Below, piece after piece: positions 8,840 to 17,821 of a stretch of DNA of 64,000 bases; position 1 is the stretch's first letter; the number at the start of each line of letters is the position of its first letter. This stretch comes from JBEKHT01 sp049511715. GTDB taxonomy: Bacteria; Chloroflexota; Anaerolineae; Anaerolineales; RBG-16-64-43. A program made the position numbers and the translations under genes. Where the stretch lies: the NCBI GenBank assembly GCA_049511715.1, contig JBEKXU010000011.1:1-64000 (forward strand), written 5' to 3'. The notes beneath the pieces are model-generated. The model was not told the origin of the DNA and did not search any database. It saw only the letters and a list, made by a program, of their open reading frames with translations.

Positions 8840-10081
8840 ATGCCTACCTGGGTATTCATGCCCAAGCTCGGCGTCAATATGACTCAAGGCGTTATCGTGA
8901 ACTGGCTGGTGAGAGAGGGCGACCCAGTCAAGAAAGGGCAGCCCATCGTGGAAATCGAAACCGACAAGGCTACCCAGGAAGTTGAAGCGCCAGACGGCGG
9001 AATAATGGCCCGCATCGTTGCCAAGGCAGGGGACACGGTGCCCTGCACCTATGTGATTGCCGCGCTGACGAAGATGGGGGAGCCCCTTCCGGCTCAGATC
9101 CCTGTCCGGGACGAGGAAAGCTTTGTGCCTGAGGCCAGCGTAGGGGGAGAGCAGAAGCGCGAAGGGGAATCCCAGGCGGTCGCTGCGCGGGAGGAAGGCC
9201 AATCCGAGGACCATCTAATCATCTCCCCGGCCGCGCGGGTTCTGGCCGAAGAACTGGGTGTGGATTTTCGCAAGGTCAAGGGGTCTGGAGGTCGAGGGCG
9301 TATTCAAAAGGCGGACATTTTGGCTGCCGCGCAATCGCTGCCATCGGCTTCGCGAGGGGCAGGAGCGCCGCCTGCCGGACCCGGTCTGTCTCCCGGGCAG
9401 GTAGTGCCGATCGCGGGAGTGCGGGCGCGCATCGCGGAGCGCATGTTGCAGAGCTCCCAAGGTACCGCCCGAGTGGTCCTGATCGCCGAGGTGGATGCAA
9501 CGGAGCTGGTGGCTTGGCGCCAGCGGGTCCGGGGCGACCACGGGGACCAGCCCCGGCCGATGGGGTTTACTGAGTTGATGGTGTTCATCGCGGCGCGAGC
9601 GTTGCGCGCGTTCCCATACATGAATGCTAGCCAGCGAGGAGACGCCATCCACCTCTTGACCGAAGTCAATGTAGGGGTGGCGGTCGACACCGAGCGCGGC
9701 TTGCTGGTTCCGGTGATCCGGGAAGCCGACCAGAAGAACCTGATCCAAATTCAAGCCGAATTTCTCCGTTTGACCGAAATGGCCCGCACAGGCCGCATCC
9801 AGCCGGATGATTTGACCGGCGGGACCTTTACCCTCACCAACTTGGGGATGTGGGAGATCGATGCGTTCACGCCGATCATCAACCCGCCGGAGATGGCTAT
9901 CCTGGGCGTTGGCCGGATTGGGCCGCGGCCGGCGGCCCTGGGGCAGCAGGTCATCGTTCAGCAGCGTATGACCCTGAGCTTGGCTTTCGACCACCGGTTG
10001 GTGGACGGGGCGCCTGCGGCGCGCTTCTTACAGGGCATCAAGCACATGGTTGAGGCACCCTCCACGCTATCGGAGGGGTGA
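8840..10081 (+). CDS. Dihydrolipoamide acyltransferase E2 (set 1)
   Basis: 413 residues in the standard E2 order: lipoyl domain (1-80, lipoyl Lys43 in ETDKAT), a flexible linker, the peripheral-subunit-binding domain (about 128-162) and the catalytic domain ending in DHRLVDG with catalytic His385 and Asp389. It would transfer the acyl group from E1 to CoA. The N-terminus MPKLGVNMT matches set 3 E2 (MPKLGLNMT) rather than sets 2 and 4. TGGAGGA precedes the ATG. No E3 gene follows. Confidence 0.92.
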   Translation: MPTWVFMPKLGVNMTQGVIVNWLVREGDPVKKGQPIVEIETDKATQEVEAPDGGIMARIVAKAGDTVPCTYVIAALTKMGEPLPAQIPVRDEESFVPEASVGGEQKREGESQAVAAREEGQSEDHLIISPAARVLAEELGVDFRKVKGSGGRGRIQKADILAAAQSLPSASRGAGAPPAGPGLSPGQVVPIAGVRARIAERMLQSSQGTARVVLIAEVDATELVAWRQRVRGDHGDQPRPMGFTELMVFIAARALRAFPYMNASQRGDAIHLLTEVNVGVAVDTERGLLVPVIREADQKNLIQIQAEFLRLTEMARTGRIQPDDLTGGTFTLTNLGMWEIDAFTPIINPPEMAILGVGRIGPRPAALGQQVIVQQRMTLSLAFDHRLVDGAPAARFLQGIKHMVEAPSTLSEG

Positions 10082-10168
10082 GGTGGGCAGCGGGTAGACA
10101 ACCCGATGGGGTATGGGGGTGAGTATCAGCCGCCAGGGCACAGGACGGGAAGGGAGGGAGTGAGAACC

Positions 10169-11362
10169 ATGCAGATCTCACGGGACCGGACGATTCGAAT
10201 CCAGAGGGCGCTCAAGCAGAATGACCTGGATGGGCTGTTCTGCCGTCTCTCGGAACACGTGTTGTACTTCACTGGCTACTGGCCCAAGGGCCAGGTAGGA
10301 GCAGCCGTCGTTCCAGCAAGTGGCAACCCGGTACTCCTGGTCGGAGAGCAAGAGGCGAAATGGGAGCTCGATCGTTTTCCTCCCTCGAACAATGTGGAGG
10401 TTGTGACCTTCCCCTTTGAGAGCAAGAGCGAGCTGCGGGGACCGAACGAGGCCATGGCGGCTGTGTTGCCATCCGTGTTCAAACACTTGGCCCTGGAAGA
10501 CAAGGTAATCGGGGTTGAGCAGCGCGTGGAGGTCGCCAACGTCGGCATTTTCCAGGGTGAAGTCAAATTCCCCTCCCAGCCTACCTGGGACATGCTGAGA
10601 GCCACCCTCCCGAAGGTCCATCTCAAGGACGCGAGCCAGGTCATTATGGGGCTCCGATCCGTCAAGGGCGAAGAAGAGATCGAGAGAATCAAACTGGCGA
10701 TTGAAGTGGCGGCGATGGGCTTTGCAGCGGCGCGCGAGGCTCTGAGGCCGGGTATGAAAGAAGTGGAGCTGGCCTCCGTGATCGAATCGGCCATTCACAG
10801 CCAGGGCACAGGCTACAAAGGGGTGACGCAGGCGCGCGGCTATGCCTGTGTGTGCGCAGGGGCGCGCAGCGCCCAGCAATGGACGCACTACGCCTATTCC
10901 TCCGCACGGGTCATCGCCAGCGGAGATGTGGTCATCATGGAGTTGGGAGCCTTTGCTGATGGTTACTGGTCGGACCTGACGCGCAATCTCTGTGTCGGGG
11001 AGGCACCGAGCAAAGTTCGGGAAATGTATGAGGTCGCGTGGGGGGCGCAGAGAGCCGCCATTGACCTTGCGAAGCCCGGCACGCCGATCCCTGCGTTGGA
11101 TCGAGCGGCACGCGACTACATGACCAAGCGCGGATACGCGGAGTACTGGCCCCACTCACTGGGTCACGGGGTGGGGATGGCCTATCATGAAGGTCCGCCT
11201 CTGCACATGGCCAATAACCAGCCGCTGGAGGCGGGCATGGTGTTGACCATCGAGCCAGGGATCTACATTGAAGGGGTTGGGGGGATTCGGCCAGAGGACA
11301 TCATTGTGGTGCGGCAGGAGGGGGCTGAGGTAATTTCCGACATCTGCCCCCACGACCTGTGA
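10169..11362 (+). CDS. M24-family metallopeptidase (Xaa-Pro peptidase-like)
   Basis: 397 residues: a creatinase-like N-terminal domain (1-165) and a pita-bread M24 domain. Putative metal ligands are Glu258 (MELGAF, where Asp is usual), Asp269 (SDLTR), His333 (GHGVG), Glu362 (IEPG) and Glu376. The first-ligand Asp-to-Glu change is conservative, so it may still bind metal. Family members cleave Xaa-Pro bonds or hydrolyse C-N bonds (creatinase). Its role in a sugar operon is unclear. AGGGAGGGAG precedes ATG 10169, and the gene ends directly before a hairpin. Confidence 0.85.
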   Translation: MQISRDRTIRIQRALKQNDLDGLFCRLSEHVLYFTGYWPKGQVGAAVVPASGNPVLLVGEQEAKWELDRFPPSNNVEVVTFPFESKSELRGPNEAMAAVLPSVFKHLALEDKVIGVEQRVEVANVGIFQGEVKFPSQPTWDMLRATLPKVHLKDASQVIMGLRSVKGEEEIERIKLAIEVAAMGFAAAREALRPGMKEVELASVIESAIHSQGTGYKGVTQARGYACVCAGARSAQQWTHYAYSSARVIASGDVVIMELGAFADGYWSDLTRNLCVGEAPSKVREMYEVAWGAQRAAIDLAKPGTPIPALDRAARDYMTKRGYAEYWPHSLGHGVGMAYHEGPPLHMANNQPLEAGMVLTIEPGIYIEGVGGIRPEDIIVVRQEGAEVISDICPHDL

Positions 11363-11367
11363 GGGGC

Positions 11368-11387
11368 GGGTGGCTGGCTTGCCACCC
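11368..11387 (+). terminator. Hairpin after the first plus-strand operon
   Basis: A 7-bp GC stem GGGTGGC/GCCACCC with a six-base loop lies 5 bases after the M24 stop codon. No T-run follows, so it may be a weak or factor-assisted terminator or an mRNA 3' end stabiliser. Confidence 0.4.
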
Positions 11388-11865
11388 AAATTGAGAAACT
11401 GGATATCCAGTTCCAACATTTTGCCGGCCTGCTATTCAAATGATCGGTGGTCGCACGTCTCGGAGGGAAAAGCAGGACTATTCCGGCCGGCACGTTTTGG
11501 CTGAAAGGCGGGGGTTGGGCGGGCTTGTGACTGGAGGGGGGCAGCGGCCAGCGCAAGTTAGGACCGGTGCCACTGGTCAAGAAACCCGCTGGCTCGGCGA
11601 AGGCGGATGACCGGTTGGATGGAAGCCGGTGGCTCCCAACTGCCAGACTGAAGCTTTCAAGGAAGCTGGATAGGGGATGAGTTTCGTCCAAGTAGCAAAG
11701 GGAAATGAATAGGGAAATGCCTATAAGAAGCCACGCGAACACCCGACAAATCAGAGATGGGGGAATTGAAAGGGATAGGGGGCCGCGGCTCTTCTTGCCG
11801 ATTGATGTATGAGATCTAGGTGACCACGGGCTGGACGATGGGCACATATCTTGGGGTACGTTCTA
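11388..11865. other. Intergenic region without recognisable gene
   Basis: About 480 bases between the first operon and the next promoter. Overlapping open frames exist on the minus strand but lack ribosome-binding sites and family resemblance. I see nothing functional here. Confidence 0.5.
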
Positions 11866-11893
11866 TTGACATGTGGGTTTCTTGCTATACAAT
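11866..11893 (+). promoter_or_regulatory. Sigma-70-type promoter for the transport/kinase operon
   Basis: TTGACA (11866-11871), 16 bases, then TACAAT (11888-11893), 5 of 6 positions of the -10 consensus. It faces the FGGY kinase gene, whose start is about 430 bases downstream, an unusually long leader. A short inverted repeat CAAC-GA-GTTG lies just downstream near 11896-11905 and could bind a repressor; that part is weak. Confidence 0.55.
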
Positions 11894-12327
11894 GACAACG
11901 AGTTGAGCACTTGACCATCCATGAACAGATGTGCAGTGTCCAGCTCACATGTTTGATGCAACTCCTTGGCCAAGCCCTGTGCCCTTTCGTCACGAACACA
12001 AATGCTATTGGAGAATGCGAGGCCGCGAGTCTTGTCTCTCGTTCTTCGGGTTTCCTCGAAGAGTAGTCCAGGAGCAGGGGGATTGCATTGCCTGGCGGCG
12101 GTCGCAACGCACGCGGCAAGGACCGACGCCTACGTGGCTGGACTGGGAAAACCGAATTCGGCGTTTAGCAGGTTGCGGGGAGAGAGTTGTTCCGAGTTGG
12201 GGAGGCGTGCCGATCCCGTTAGCTCGGACGCGCAAAGCGAATTGACCCGAGCGGATGTTTGCGGGGAAAGCGCGGGTGGAAACCGCGAGGAACACGCTGG
12301 CGGCAACTGGATAGAGGCCCACTTCCC
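11894..12327. other. Long untranslated leader or non-coding region
   Basis: About 430 bases between the promoter and the kinase start. Open frames on both strands lack start signals and recognisable products. No known riboswitch motif was recognised by eye. Confidence 0.4.
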
Positions 12328-13836
12328 ATGCGCCTGATCGGTTTGGACATCGGAACGACCGGCTGCAAGGCGATCCTGTTTGATGGGCAGGGTTCGGTGC
12401 TGGGGAGTGCTACTCGCGAGTATTCGGTTGACATGCCGCAACCGGGGTGGGCTCAACAAGACCCGGAAGCGGTCTGGGAGCTGGCACAGGCTGCGTTGCG
12501 TGAAGTGATTGGTCTTGTTGGGCCCAGAGAGAAGGTTGATGCCCTAGGTCTCTCCGTCCAGGGTGAGGCAGTGATGCCCGTCGACTCGGCGGGACGAGCA
12601 TTGTCCCCAGCCATTCTGGGCATGGACATGCGCAATGTGGACCAGAACAAGTGGCTGGCCTGCAGGCTGGGTGCAGAGCATCTCTACGAGCGGACCGGCA
12701 TGCCCATGCACACCATCAACACGCTGCCCAAGCTCCTGTGGATCAAGCAGGAGCGACCGGATCTCTGGTCGAGGGCGGATCGCTTCCTGCTCTACGAAGA
12801 CTTCCTGGTTCAAAAGATGACAGGGAGGGCAGTCATCAGCCGGTGCTTGGCTTCGCGCACCCAGCTTTTTGATCTGGCTGAAGACCGTTGGTCGCCTGAG
12901 ATCCTCGCCGCTTTGGAACTGGGCACGGAGCGTCTGGCGATGGTGCAACCCTCAGCGACCGGGGTGGGCCGGATGTTGCCCAAGGTTGCCGAGAGTCTCG
13001 GAACGAAGGACCCCCCTCTCATTGTAACGGGGGGGCATGATCAGGCTTGTGGGGCCCTGGGTGCAGGGTTGACTCGTGCTGGCCTTGCGATGGTATCCAC
13101 GGGAACGGCCGAGGTCGTCGAAGTGGCCATGGAGTCCCCGGCGCTCGACGAGAACCTGCGCCAGGGGAACATTTCCTGCTACGCTCATGTCGTCCCTGGC
13201 CTGTACTTAGCGATGACGCTGAATCACAGTGGAGGCCTTCTGCTGCGTTGGTTCCGCGACATCCTTTGCCAGAAGGAGAAGGAAGAAGCTCAGCTTGGAG
13301 GGGCGGACGCCTATGATTTGATCCTCGCGGAAGCCTCGGCGGAGCCGTCGCCTGTGATGGTTCTACCGCACTTCTCTGGCAGCGGAACTCCATGGTTCGA
13401 CACGTTTTCCAAGGGAGCGATTTTGGGGCTGACTTTTGGCACGACGAAGGTCGAATTAGCCAAGGCGATCATTGAAGGATTAACCTTTGAATTACGAATC
13501 AACCTTGACCTGCTGAAAACGGCAGGCGTGCTGATCAGCGAGCTGCGAGCGATCGGGGGCGGGGCTCGCTCCGACCTCTGGTTGCAGGTCAAGGCCGACG
13601 TTACCGGGATTCCCGTCCGGGCACCTCGAGTGACGGAAGCCGCCTGCCTGGGCGCGGCCCTGCTAGCCGGCCAGGGTGCCGGATGCTTCTCCAGCGCGGC
13701 TGAGACGGCCGAAGGGGTGCTGCAGGGTGGTAGCCTCTTTGAGCCGGACAGGGTTCGCCGGTTGCGCTACGATGACCGGTACGTGCTCTACAAGGAGATC
13801 TATCCGACGCTCAAAGAGCTCAGCCATCGCCTCTAG
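12328..13836 (+). CDS. FGGY-family carbohydrate kinase (xylulokinase-like)
   Basis: 502 residues, typical FGGY length. The N-terminal phosphate-binding motif is GLDIGTTGCKAILFD (5-19), the catalytic Asp238 lies in TGGHDQACGALGAG, and the C-terminal ATP-site motif is GGGARSDLWLQVKAD. FGGY kinases phosphorylate xylulose, ribulose, glycerol, gluconate and relatives. With split transketolase, RpiB and ribokinase downstream, a ketopentose or pentitol is likely. ATG 12328 coincides with the family N-terminus; the upstream GAGG is weak. It opens the 29-kb plus-strand run. Confidence 0.88.
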   Translation: MRLIGLDIGTTGCKAILFDGQGSVLGSATREYSVDMPQPGWAQQDPEAVWELAQAALREVIGLVGPREKVDALGLSVQGEAVMPVDSAGRALSPAILGMDMRNVDQNKWLACRLGAEHLYERTGMPMHTINTLPKLLWIKQERPDLWSRADRFLLYEDFLVQKMTGRAVISRCLASRTQLFDLAEDRWSPEILAALELGTERLAMVQPSATGVGRMLPKVAESLGTKDPPLIVTGGHDQACGALGAGLTRAGLAMVSTGTAEVVEVAMESPALDENLRQGNISCYAHVVPGLYLAMTLNHSGGLLLRWFRDILCQKEKEEAQLGGADAYDLILAEASAEPSPVMVLPHFSGSGTPWFDTFSKGAILGLTFGTTKVELAKAIIEGLTFELRINLDLLKTAGVLISELRAIGGGARSDLWLQVKADVTGIPVRAPRVTEAACLGAALLAGQGAGCFSSAAETAEGVLQGGSLFEPDRVRRLRYDDRYVLYKEIYPTLKELSHRL

Positions 13837-14005
13837 GGCAGGGGGATGAGTGAGAGAGGCCGAGCTGGAGCACGACGGAGAATTGTTCTTGAAAGGAGGT
13901 GAGGAGGCGGACAAGGGACGGAAGATCTCTGATCGGGAACGGGAAATCCAGTTGGATGACTCGCAAGCAATTTCGCATTAGCCGGAGCAATTAGGAGGAG
14001 TTGAC
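13837..14005 (+). promoter_or_regulatory. Intergenic leader with an orphan Shine-Dalgarno sequence
   Basis: The spacer before the binding-protein gene contains AAAGGAGGTGAGG at 13892-13904, a near-perfect match to the 16S rRNA 3' end, yet no start codon lies at normal distance. A second site, AGGAGG, sits properly before ATG 14006. The orphan site may be a ribosome standby site or chance. Confidence 0.3.
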
Positions 14006-15115
14006 ATGAAAGCCCGTTTTGCGCTGATGGTGGTAGTGCTGGTGGGCGCAGCAGTCCTCGGGGCATGCGCACCCGCGGCTACGGCGACTCCCCAGACCGT
14101 CGTCCAGACGCAGATCGTCCAGTCGACGGTTGTGGTCACTCAAGCCGCACCGAAGGCAAAGATAACGATTGCCTATTCTGCCCCCTCTCTGACGGGCGGC
14201 CAGCCTAGCATTCAAGACAGCTTGGTTAGGCATGCCCAGGCGCTGGGATGGCAGGTCATCACGACCAATGCCAACGGCGACACGCAGAAGCAGCTCAACG
14301 ACATCGACTACTTCATAACGCTAGGGGTAAGCGCCATTGTGGCGGTGCCCAACGATAGTGCTGCTATTTGCACTGCGGCGGCGAAAGCCAAGGCGGCGGG
14401 GATCCCCTTCTACACCATTGACCGCGCGCCCACGGGCTGCGCGATCAATATGACCGTCGAGTCCAACAACCGGGTCGGTGGACAGCAGGCCGGGACGGCC
14501 ATGTTGAACTTCCTGACCGCGAGGTATGGAACGCCGAAGGGGAAAGTCCTGGAGATCACGGGCGACATGGGCCAGAACGTGGCCCAGCTGCGCAGCCAGG
14601 GTTTCCATGACATCTTGGACAAGAACCCAGGCATCACGATCATCACGAAGGTAGGCAACTGGAATGCCGATACCGGCGCCGGCATTGTACGCGATGTGCT
14701 GGCAGCCAACCCGGATCTGGATGGCATCTACATGGCCTCGGATGCCGTGTACATTTCGGGCACTTTGGCAGAGCTCAAGGCCGCGAACAAGCTCATCCAG
14801 CGCGGACAGCCCGGCCACGTATTCCTATGCTCGGTCGACGGCAGCGCGGCGGGGGTTGCGGCCATCAAAGCCGGCTGGATGGATGAGAACTCCGCCCAGC
14901 CGATCCCCGACGACGGGTTGGTCGTGACCTACATTCAGCAAGAGCTGAATGGACAGACTGTGCAGCCAGGCACAGTGACGCAGGCCGGAGCCTTGTGGTC
15001 CCCGGGTCAGATCACGATAAACTCGGATGGGACCCCGGATTTGGAGCTGAGCACGACGGTGGTTACGATCGATAACGCGACGAATCCTGGTCTCTGGGGC
15101 AACTCGGGCATGTAG
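14006..15115 (+). CDS. Sugar ABC transporter substrate-binding lipoprotein
   Basis: 369 residues. A signal peptide with lipobox LGAC (lipidated Cys21) is followed by a Thr/Pro/Val/Gln-rich tether (about 22-50), then a ribose/galactose-type periplasmic binding domain with NANGDTQKQLNDIDYFI and later TVESNNRVGGQQAG. It would capture a sugar outside the membrane and deliver it to the permeases encoded at 16740 and 17822. Strong AGGAGGAG precedes the ATG. The tether style is common in Chloroflexota, the main taxonomic clue here. The sugar cannot be assigned. Confidence 0.92.
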   Translation: MKARFALMVVVLVGAAVLGACAPAATATPQTVVQTQIVQSTVVVTQAAPKAKITIAYSAPSLTGGQPSIQDSLVRHAQALGWQVITTNANGDTQKQLNDIDYFITLGVSAIVAVPNDSAAICTAAAKAKAAGIPFYTIDRAPTGCAINMTVESNNRVGGQQAGTAMLNFLTARYGTPKGKVLEITGDMGQNVAQLRSQGFHDILDKNPGITIITKVGNWNADTGAGIVRDVLAANPDLDGIYMASDAVYISGTLAELKAANKLIQRGQPGHVFLCSVDGSAAGVAAIKAGWMDENSAQPIPDDGLVVTYIQQELNGQTVQPGTVTQAGALWSPGQITINSDGTPDLELSTTVVTIDNATNPGLWGNSGM

Positions 15116-15149
15116 TGCCTGAGCAGTTTTCGTACCAAGCATGAGTGTC

Positions 15150-15186
15150 GGGTCTGTCCCGCGTGCATGCGGCACGGGGCAGACCC
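15150..15186 (+). terminator. Intercistronic hairpin after the binding-protein gene
   Basis: A 12-bp stem, GGGTCTGTCCCG pairing with CGGGGCAGACCC (one G-U pair) around a 13-base loop, lies between the binding-protein and ATPase genes. No T-run follows. In many importer operons such hairpins protect the upstream mRNA and raise binding protein over membrane components. That role is inferred. Confidence 0.55.
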
Positions 15187-15220
15187 CTCCCCCCCGGCAA
15201 AGAAAAAAGGAAGGGCGCCG

Positions 15221-16777
15221 ATGACGGCGAATTCGAAGAACTCGAACCTGGTCGAGATGAAAGGAATCGTCAAGACCTTTCCAGGCGTGCTCGCGCTTGA
15301 CCACGTGGATTTTTCTTTGCATGCGGGCGAGCTGCATGGGCTGGTGGGTAAGAATGGGGCAGGCAAGACCACCTTGATGAATGTCCTGACCGGGATCTAT
15401 CAACCGGATCAGGGCGAAATCTGGGTGGACGGTGAGCATATTCACCCCATGACGGCGCAACGCGCCCGGCAGGCGGGGATCACCTGCGTGCACCAGCGTT
15501 CGAATCTGACTCCCCCCCTTAGCGTTGCCGAGAACATCTTTATTGGCGGTTGGCCCACCAGCCGGTCTGGTTTCGTTGACTGGCGAGGGTTGTATGAGGA
15601 GGCGGAGAAGAAGTTGCAGCGCCTGGGGCTTGAGATCGATGTTCGGCGCAGGGTGGAGGGTCTCAGCGTGGCGGAGAAACAGGTGATCGAGATCGCCGCC
15701 GCGCTTTTTGCTAACGCTCGCATCATCATTTTGGACGAGGCGACGGCTCCTCTGCCCAAAGATGAAGTAAACATGTTGTTCGGTTTCGTGCGCCGCCAGC
15801 GCGACGAGGGTGTGACCTTCATCTACATCTCGCACTATATCGAGGAAGTGTTTCAACTGTGTGGTGTTGTGTCCGTGCTACGCGATGGGGAGGTCGTGAC
15901 TACCCGCCCAGTGGCCTCCCTGGACCAAGCGGAGCTTATCCATTTGATCACGGGGGTCACGGTAGAACGGTTCAAGCGCGAGAGGGGCCGGCAGGGCGCC
16001 CGGCCTGTGTTGGAGATCCGTGGGTTGACCCGGCCCGGGAAATTCGACAATATCAACCTCGCTGTCAAGGAGGGCGAGATTGTCGGCCTCACTGGCTTGG
16101 AGGGCTGCGGCAAGGGTGAACTGCTGAAGGGTCTTTTTGGGCTGGAGCCACTCGGGGAGGGGACAGTCTTGGTGGAGGGAAAGCCCTACTGGCCTTCGAA
16201 TCCCGCCGAGGCACTCCGCAGGAGGGTCGGCTACTTGCCTCGTGACCGCCTCCTGCTGGGCATTATTGGAATGCGCCCCACGGCCGAGAACATCTCCCTG
16301 CCCATATTGAGGCGGCTGGTCAATCGTTTTGGGCTCTTGAGATTGGGGGAGGAGCGGCGCGTGGTCACGCGTTTCATCGAGCTCTTGGGGATCGTAACCC
16401 CATCGATGTGGCAACCAGTTGAGTTCCTGAGCGGAGGAAACCAACAGAAGGTAGTGTTTGCCAAGTTGGCCGGAACGGAGCCCAAGGTCCTGCTGCTGGA
16501 CGAGCCCACTCAGGGTGTCGATGTGGCGGCGAAAATCGAGATTATGAGAATCGTCGACCAGATGTCGCATCAAGGCGTCGGCGTGCTGTTCGTTTCGGAA
16601 GAAATCCAGGAATTGCTTGATGTGTGCGACCGCATCGTCGTCATGTTCGCGGGAAAACTTGACGGGGAGTTCGTCCCTGGCGATCCCACCGTCAATGCGG
16701 AGCGAATCCTGCTGGCCGTCGAAGGGAGCTTAGCGCACAATGAATCCGAGAAGATTCATACCGGGATTGCTCAATAA
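15221..16777 (+). CDS. Sugar ABC transporter ATP-binding protein (RbsA/MglA-like, two ATPase domains)
   Basis: 518 residues with two fused nucleotide-binding domains. Domain 1: Walker A GKNGAGKTT (44-52 region), signature LSVAEKQ (148-154), Walker B IIILDEA. Domain 2: degenerate P-loop GLEGCGKG (292-299), signature LSGGNQQK (403-410), Walker B LLLDEPT. This is the RbsA/MglA layout, where domain 2 normally has an altered P-loop. It energises sugar import. AAGGAAGGG precedes ATG 15221. Its 3' end overlaps the first permease gene by 38 bases. Confidence 0.93.
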   Translation: MTANSKNSNLVEMKGIVKTFPGVLALDHVDFSLHAGELHGLVGKNGAGKTTLMNVLTGIYQPDQGEIWVDGEHIHPMTAQRARQAGITCVHQRSNLTPPLSVAENIFIGGWPTSRSGFVDWRGLYEEAEKKLQRLGLEIDVRRRVEGLSVAEKQVIEIAAALFANARIIILDEATAPLPKDEVNMLFGFVRRQRDEGVTFIYISHYIEEVFQLCGVVSVLRDGEVVTTRPVASLDQAELIHLITGVTVERFKRERGRQGARPVLEIRGLTRPGKFDNINLAVKEGEIVGLTGLEGCGKGELLKGLFGLEPLGEGTVLVEGKPYWPSNPAEALRRRVGYLPRDRLLLGIIGMRPTAENISLPILRRLVNRFGLLRLGEERRVVTRFIELLGIVTPSMWQPVEFLSGGNQQKVVFAKLAGTEPKVLLLDEPTQGVDVAAKIEIMRIVDQMSHQGVGVLFVSEEIQELLDVCDRIVVMFAGKLDGEFVPGDPTVNAERILLAVEGSLAHNESEKIHTGIAQ

Positions 16778-17771
16778 TCTCATCTGGATCCTCCTGTTGG
16801 GAATGGTGATCCTGTTCGAGGCGCTGACGCCCAGGTTCCTGAGCGTGAGGAACATCACCGACATCTTCGTCCACGGGGCAGTGCTGGGGATTCTGGTGAT
16901 CGGACAGACCTTCACACTCATCACGGGCAATTTCGACTTGTCGATGGAGTCGACTCTGGCCATCTGTGCCCTTGCTGGCGCCTGGGTGATCCTCCCGGCG
17001 GGGCCACCCACCTGGGGCGGCAATCTGATGCTCAATCCCCTTATCGGAATTGTTGTGGCGCTGGCCTTGGGTCTGGCAATTGGCTGGCTCAATGGCACCC
17101 TGATCACGCGCTTGAAGATGAACAACTTCATTGTGACGCTGGCCATGCTCATCATCCTGCGCGGCATCGTCCTCGGCATTTCCGAGGGCAATACGATGGT
17201 TAGGCTTCCCCCCCAGTTCACAGCATTGGGGGGCGCCAGTATCGGCCCCATTCCGATCTGCGTGATTGTCATGGTAATAGCCTTCCTCATCGCGTACGTT
17301 GTGCTGCAGCACCGCCCGTTTGGCCGCAAGCTTTTTGCCGTGGGCGGAAACAAGGACGCAGCCCTGGCCGCTGGCCTCAACCCCGAGCAGCGTATCCGCG
17401 ATGTGTACATGATCAGCGGGGTCTTGGCCGCATTGGCCGGTTGGATGTTTGCCGGGCGTCAAGGTGTGATCACCGAGGGTATGGGCCAAAACATGATCCT
17501 GGAAGTCTTCGCGGCGGCGATCATTGGAGGTGTCAGCATTTTTGGGGGTCGAGGTTCGGTGATCGGGGCCTTTGGGGGCGTCTTGCTTCTCTCCGCCCTT
17601 GACTCGGGGCTCAGCCTCACGCGTGTCAATACCTTTTGGATCGATGCGGCCCGCGGGATGGTCATCCTGCTCGCCATGTTGATCGATGCCCAGAAGGTGC
17701 GCTACGCGGAAGTCAGTCCGGCCAAGAAGCCAGCTCCTAGCGGGTCGGCTGCCGTTCCGACTGAAGACTGA
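16740..17771 (+). CDS. Sugar ABC transporter permease 1 (RbsC-like)
   Basis: 343 residues, mostly hydrophobic with about eight to ten membrane spans, and the family motif GNFDLSMESTLAICALAGAW near residues 62-81. It forms the membrane channel of the importer. It starts inside the ATPase gene, suggesting translational coupling. It is clearly paralogous to the next permease: both begin with xxIPxLLNNLIWILL. Confidence 0.92.
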   Translation: MNPRRFIPGLLNNLIWILLLGMVILFEALTPRFLSVRNITDIFVHGAVLGILVIGQTFTLITGNFDLSMESTLAICALAGAWVILPAGPPTWGGNLMLNPLIGIVVALALGLAIGWLNGTLITRLKMNNFIVTLAMLIILRGIVLGISEGNTMVRLPPQFTALGGASIGPIPICVIVMVIAFLIAYVVLQHRPFGRKLFAVGGNKDAALAAGLNPEQRIRDVYMISGVLAALAGWMFAGRQGVITEGMGQNMILEVFAAAIIGGVSIFGGRGSVIGAFGGVLLLSALDSGLSLTRVNTFWIDAARGMVILLAMLIDAQKVRYAEVSPAKKPAPSGSAAVPTED

Positions 17772-17821
17772 TATCGTCGAGCACTGAATCTGCCAGGATG
17801 AGGAAGGGAGTTAACCGGCCC

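Noticed and set aside
11263..11847. A 194-codon minus-strand frame after the M24 gene
   Set aside because: It starts in the intergenic region and runs into the end of the M24 gene, shows no start signal and matches no family pattern.
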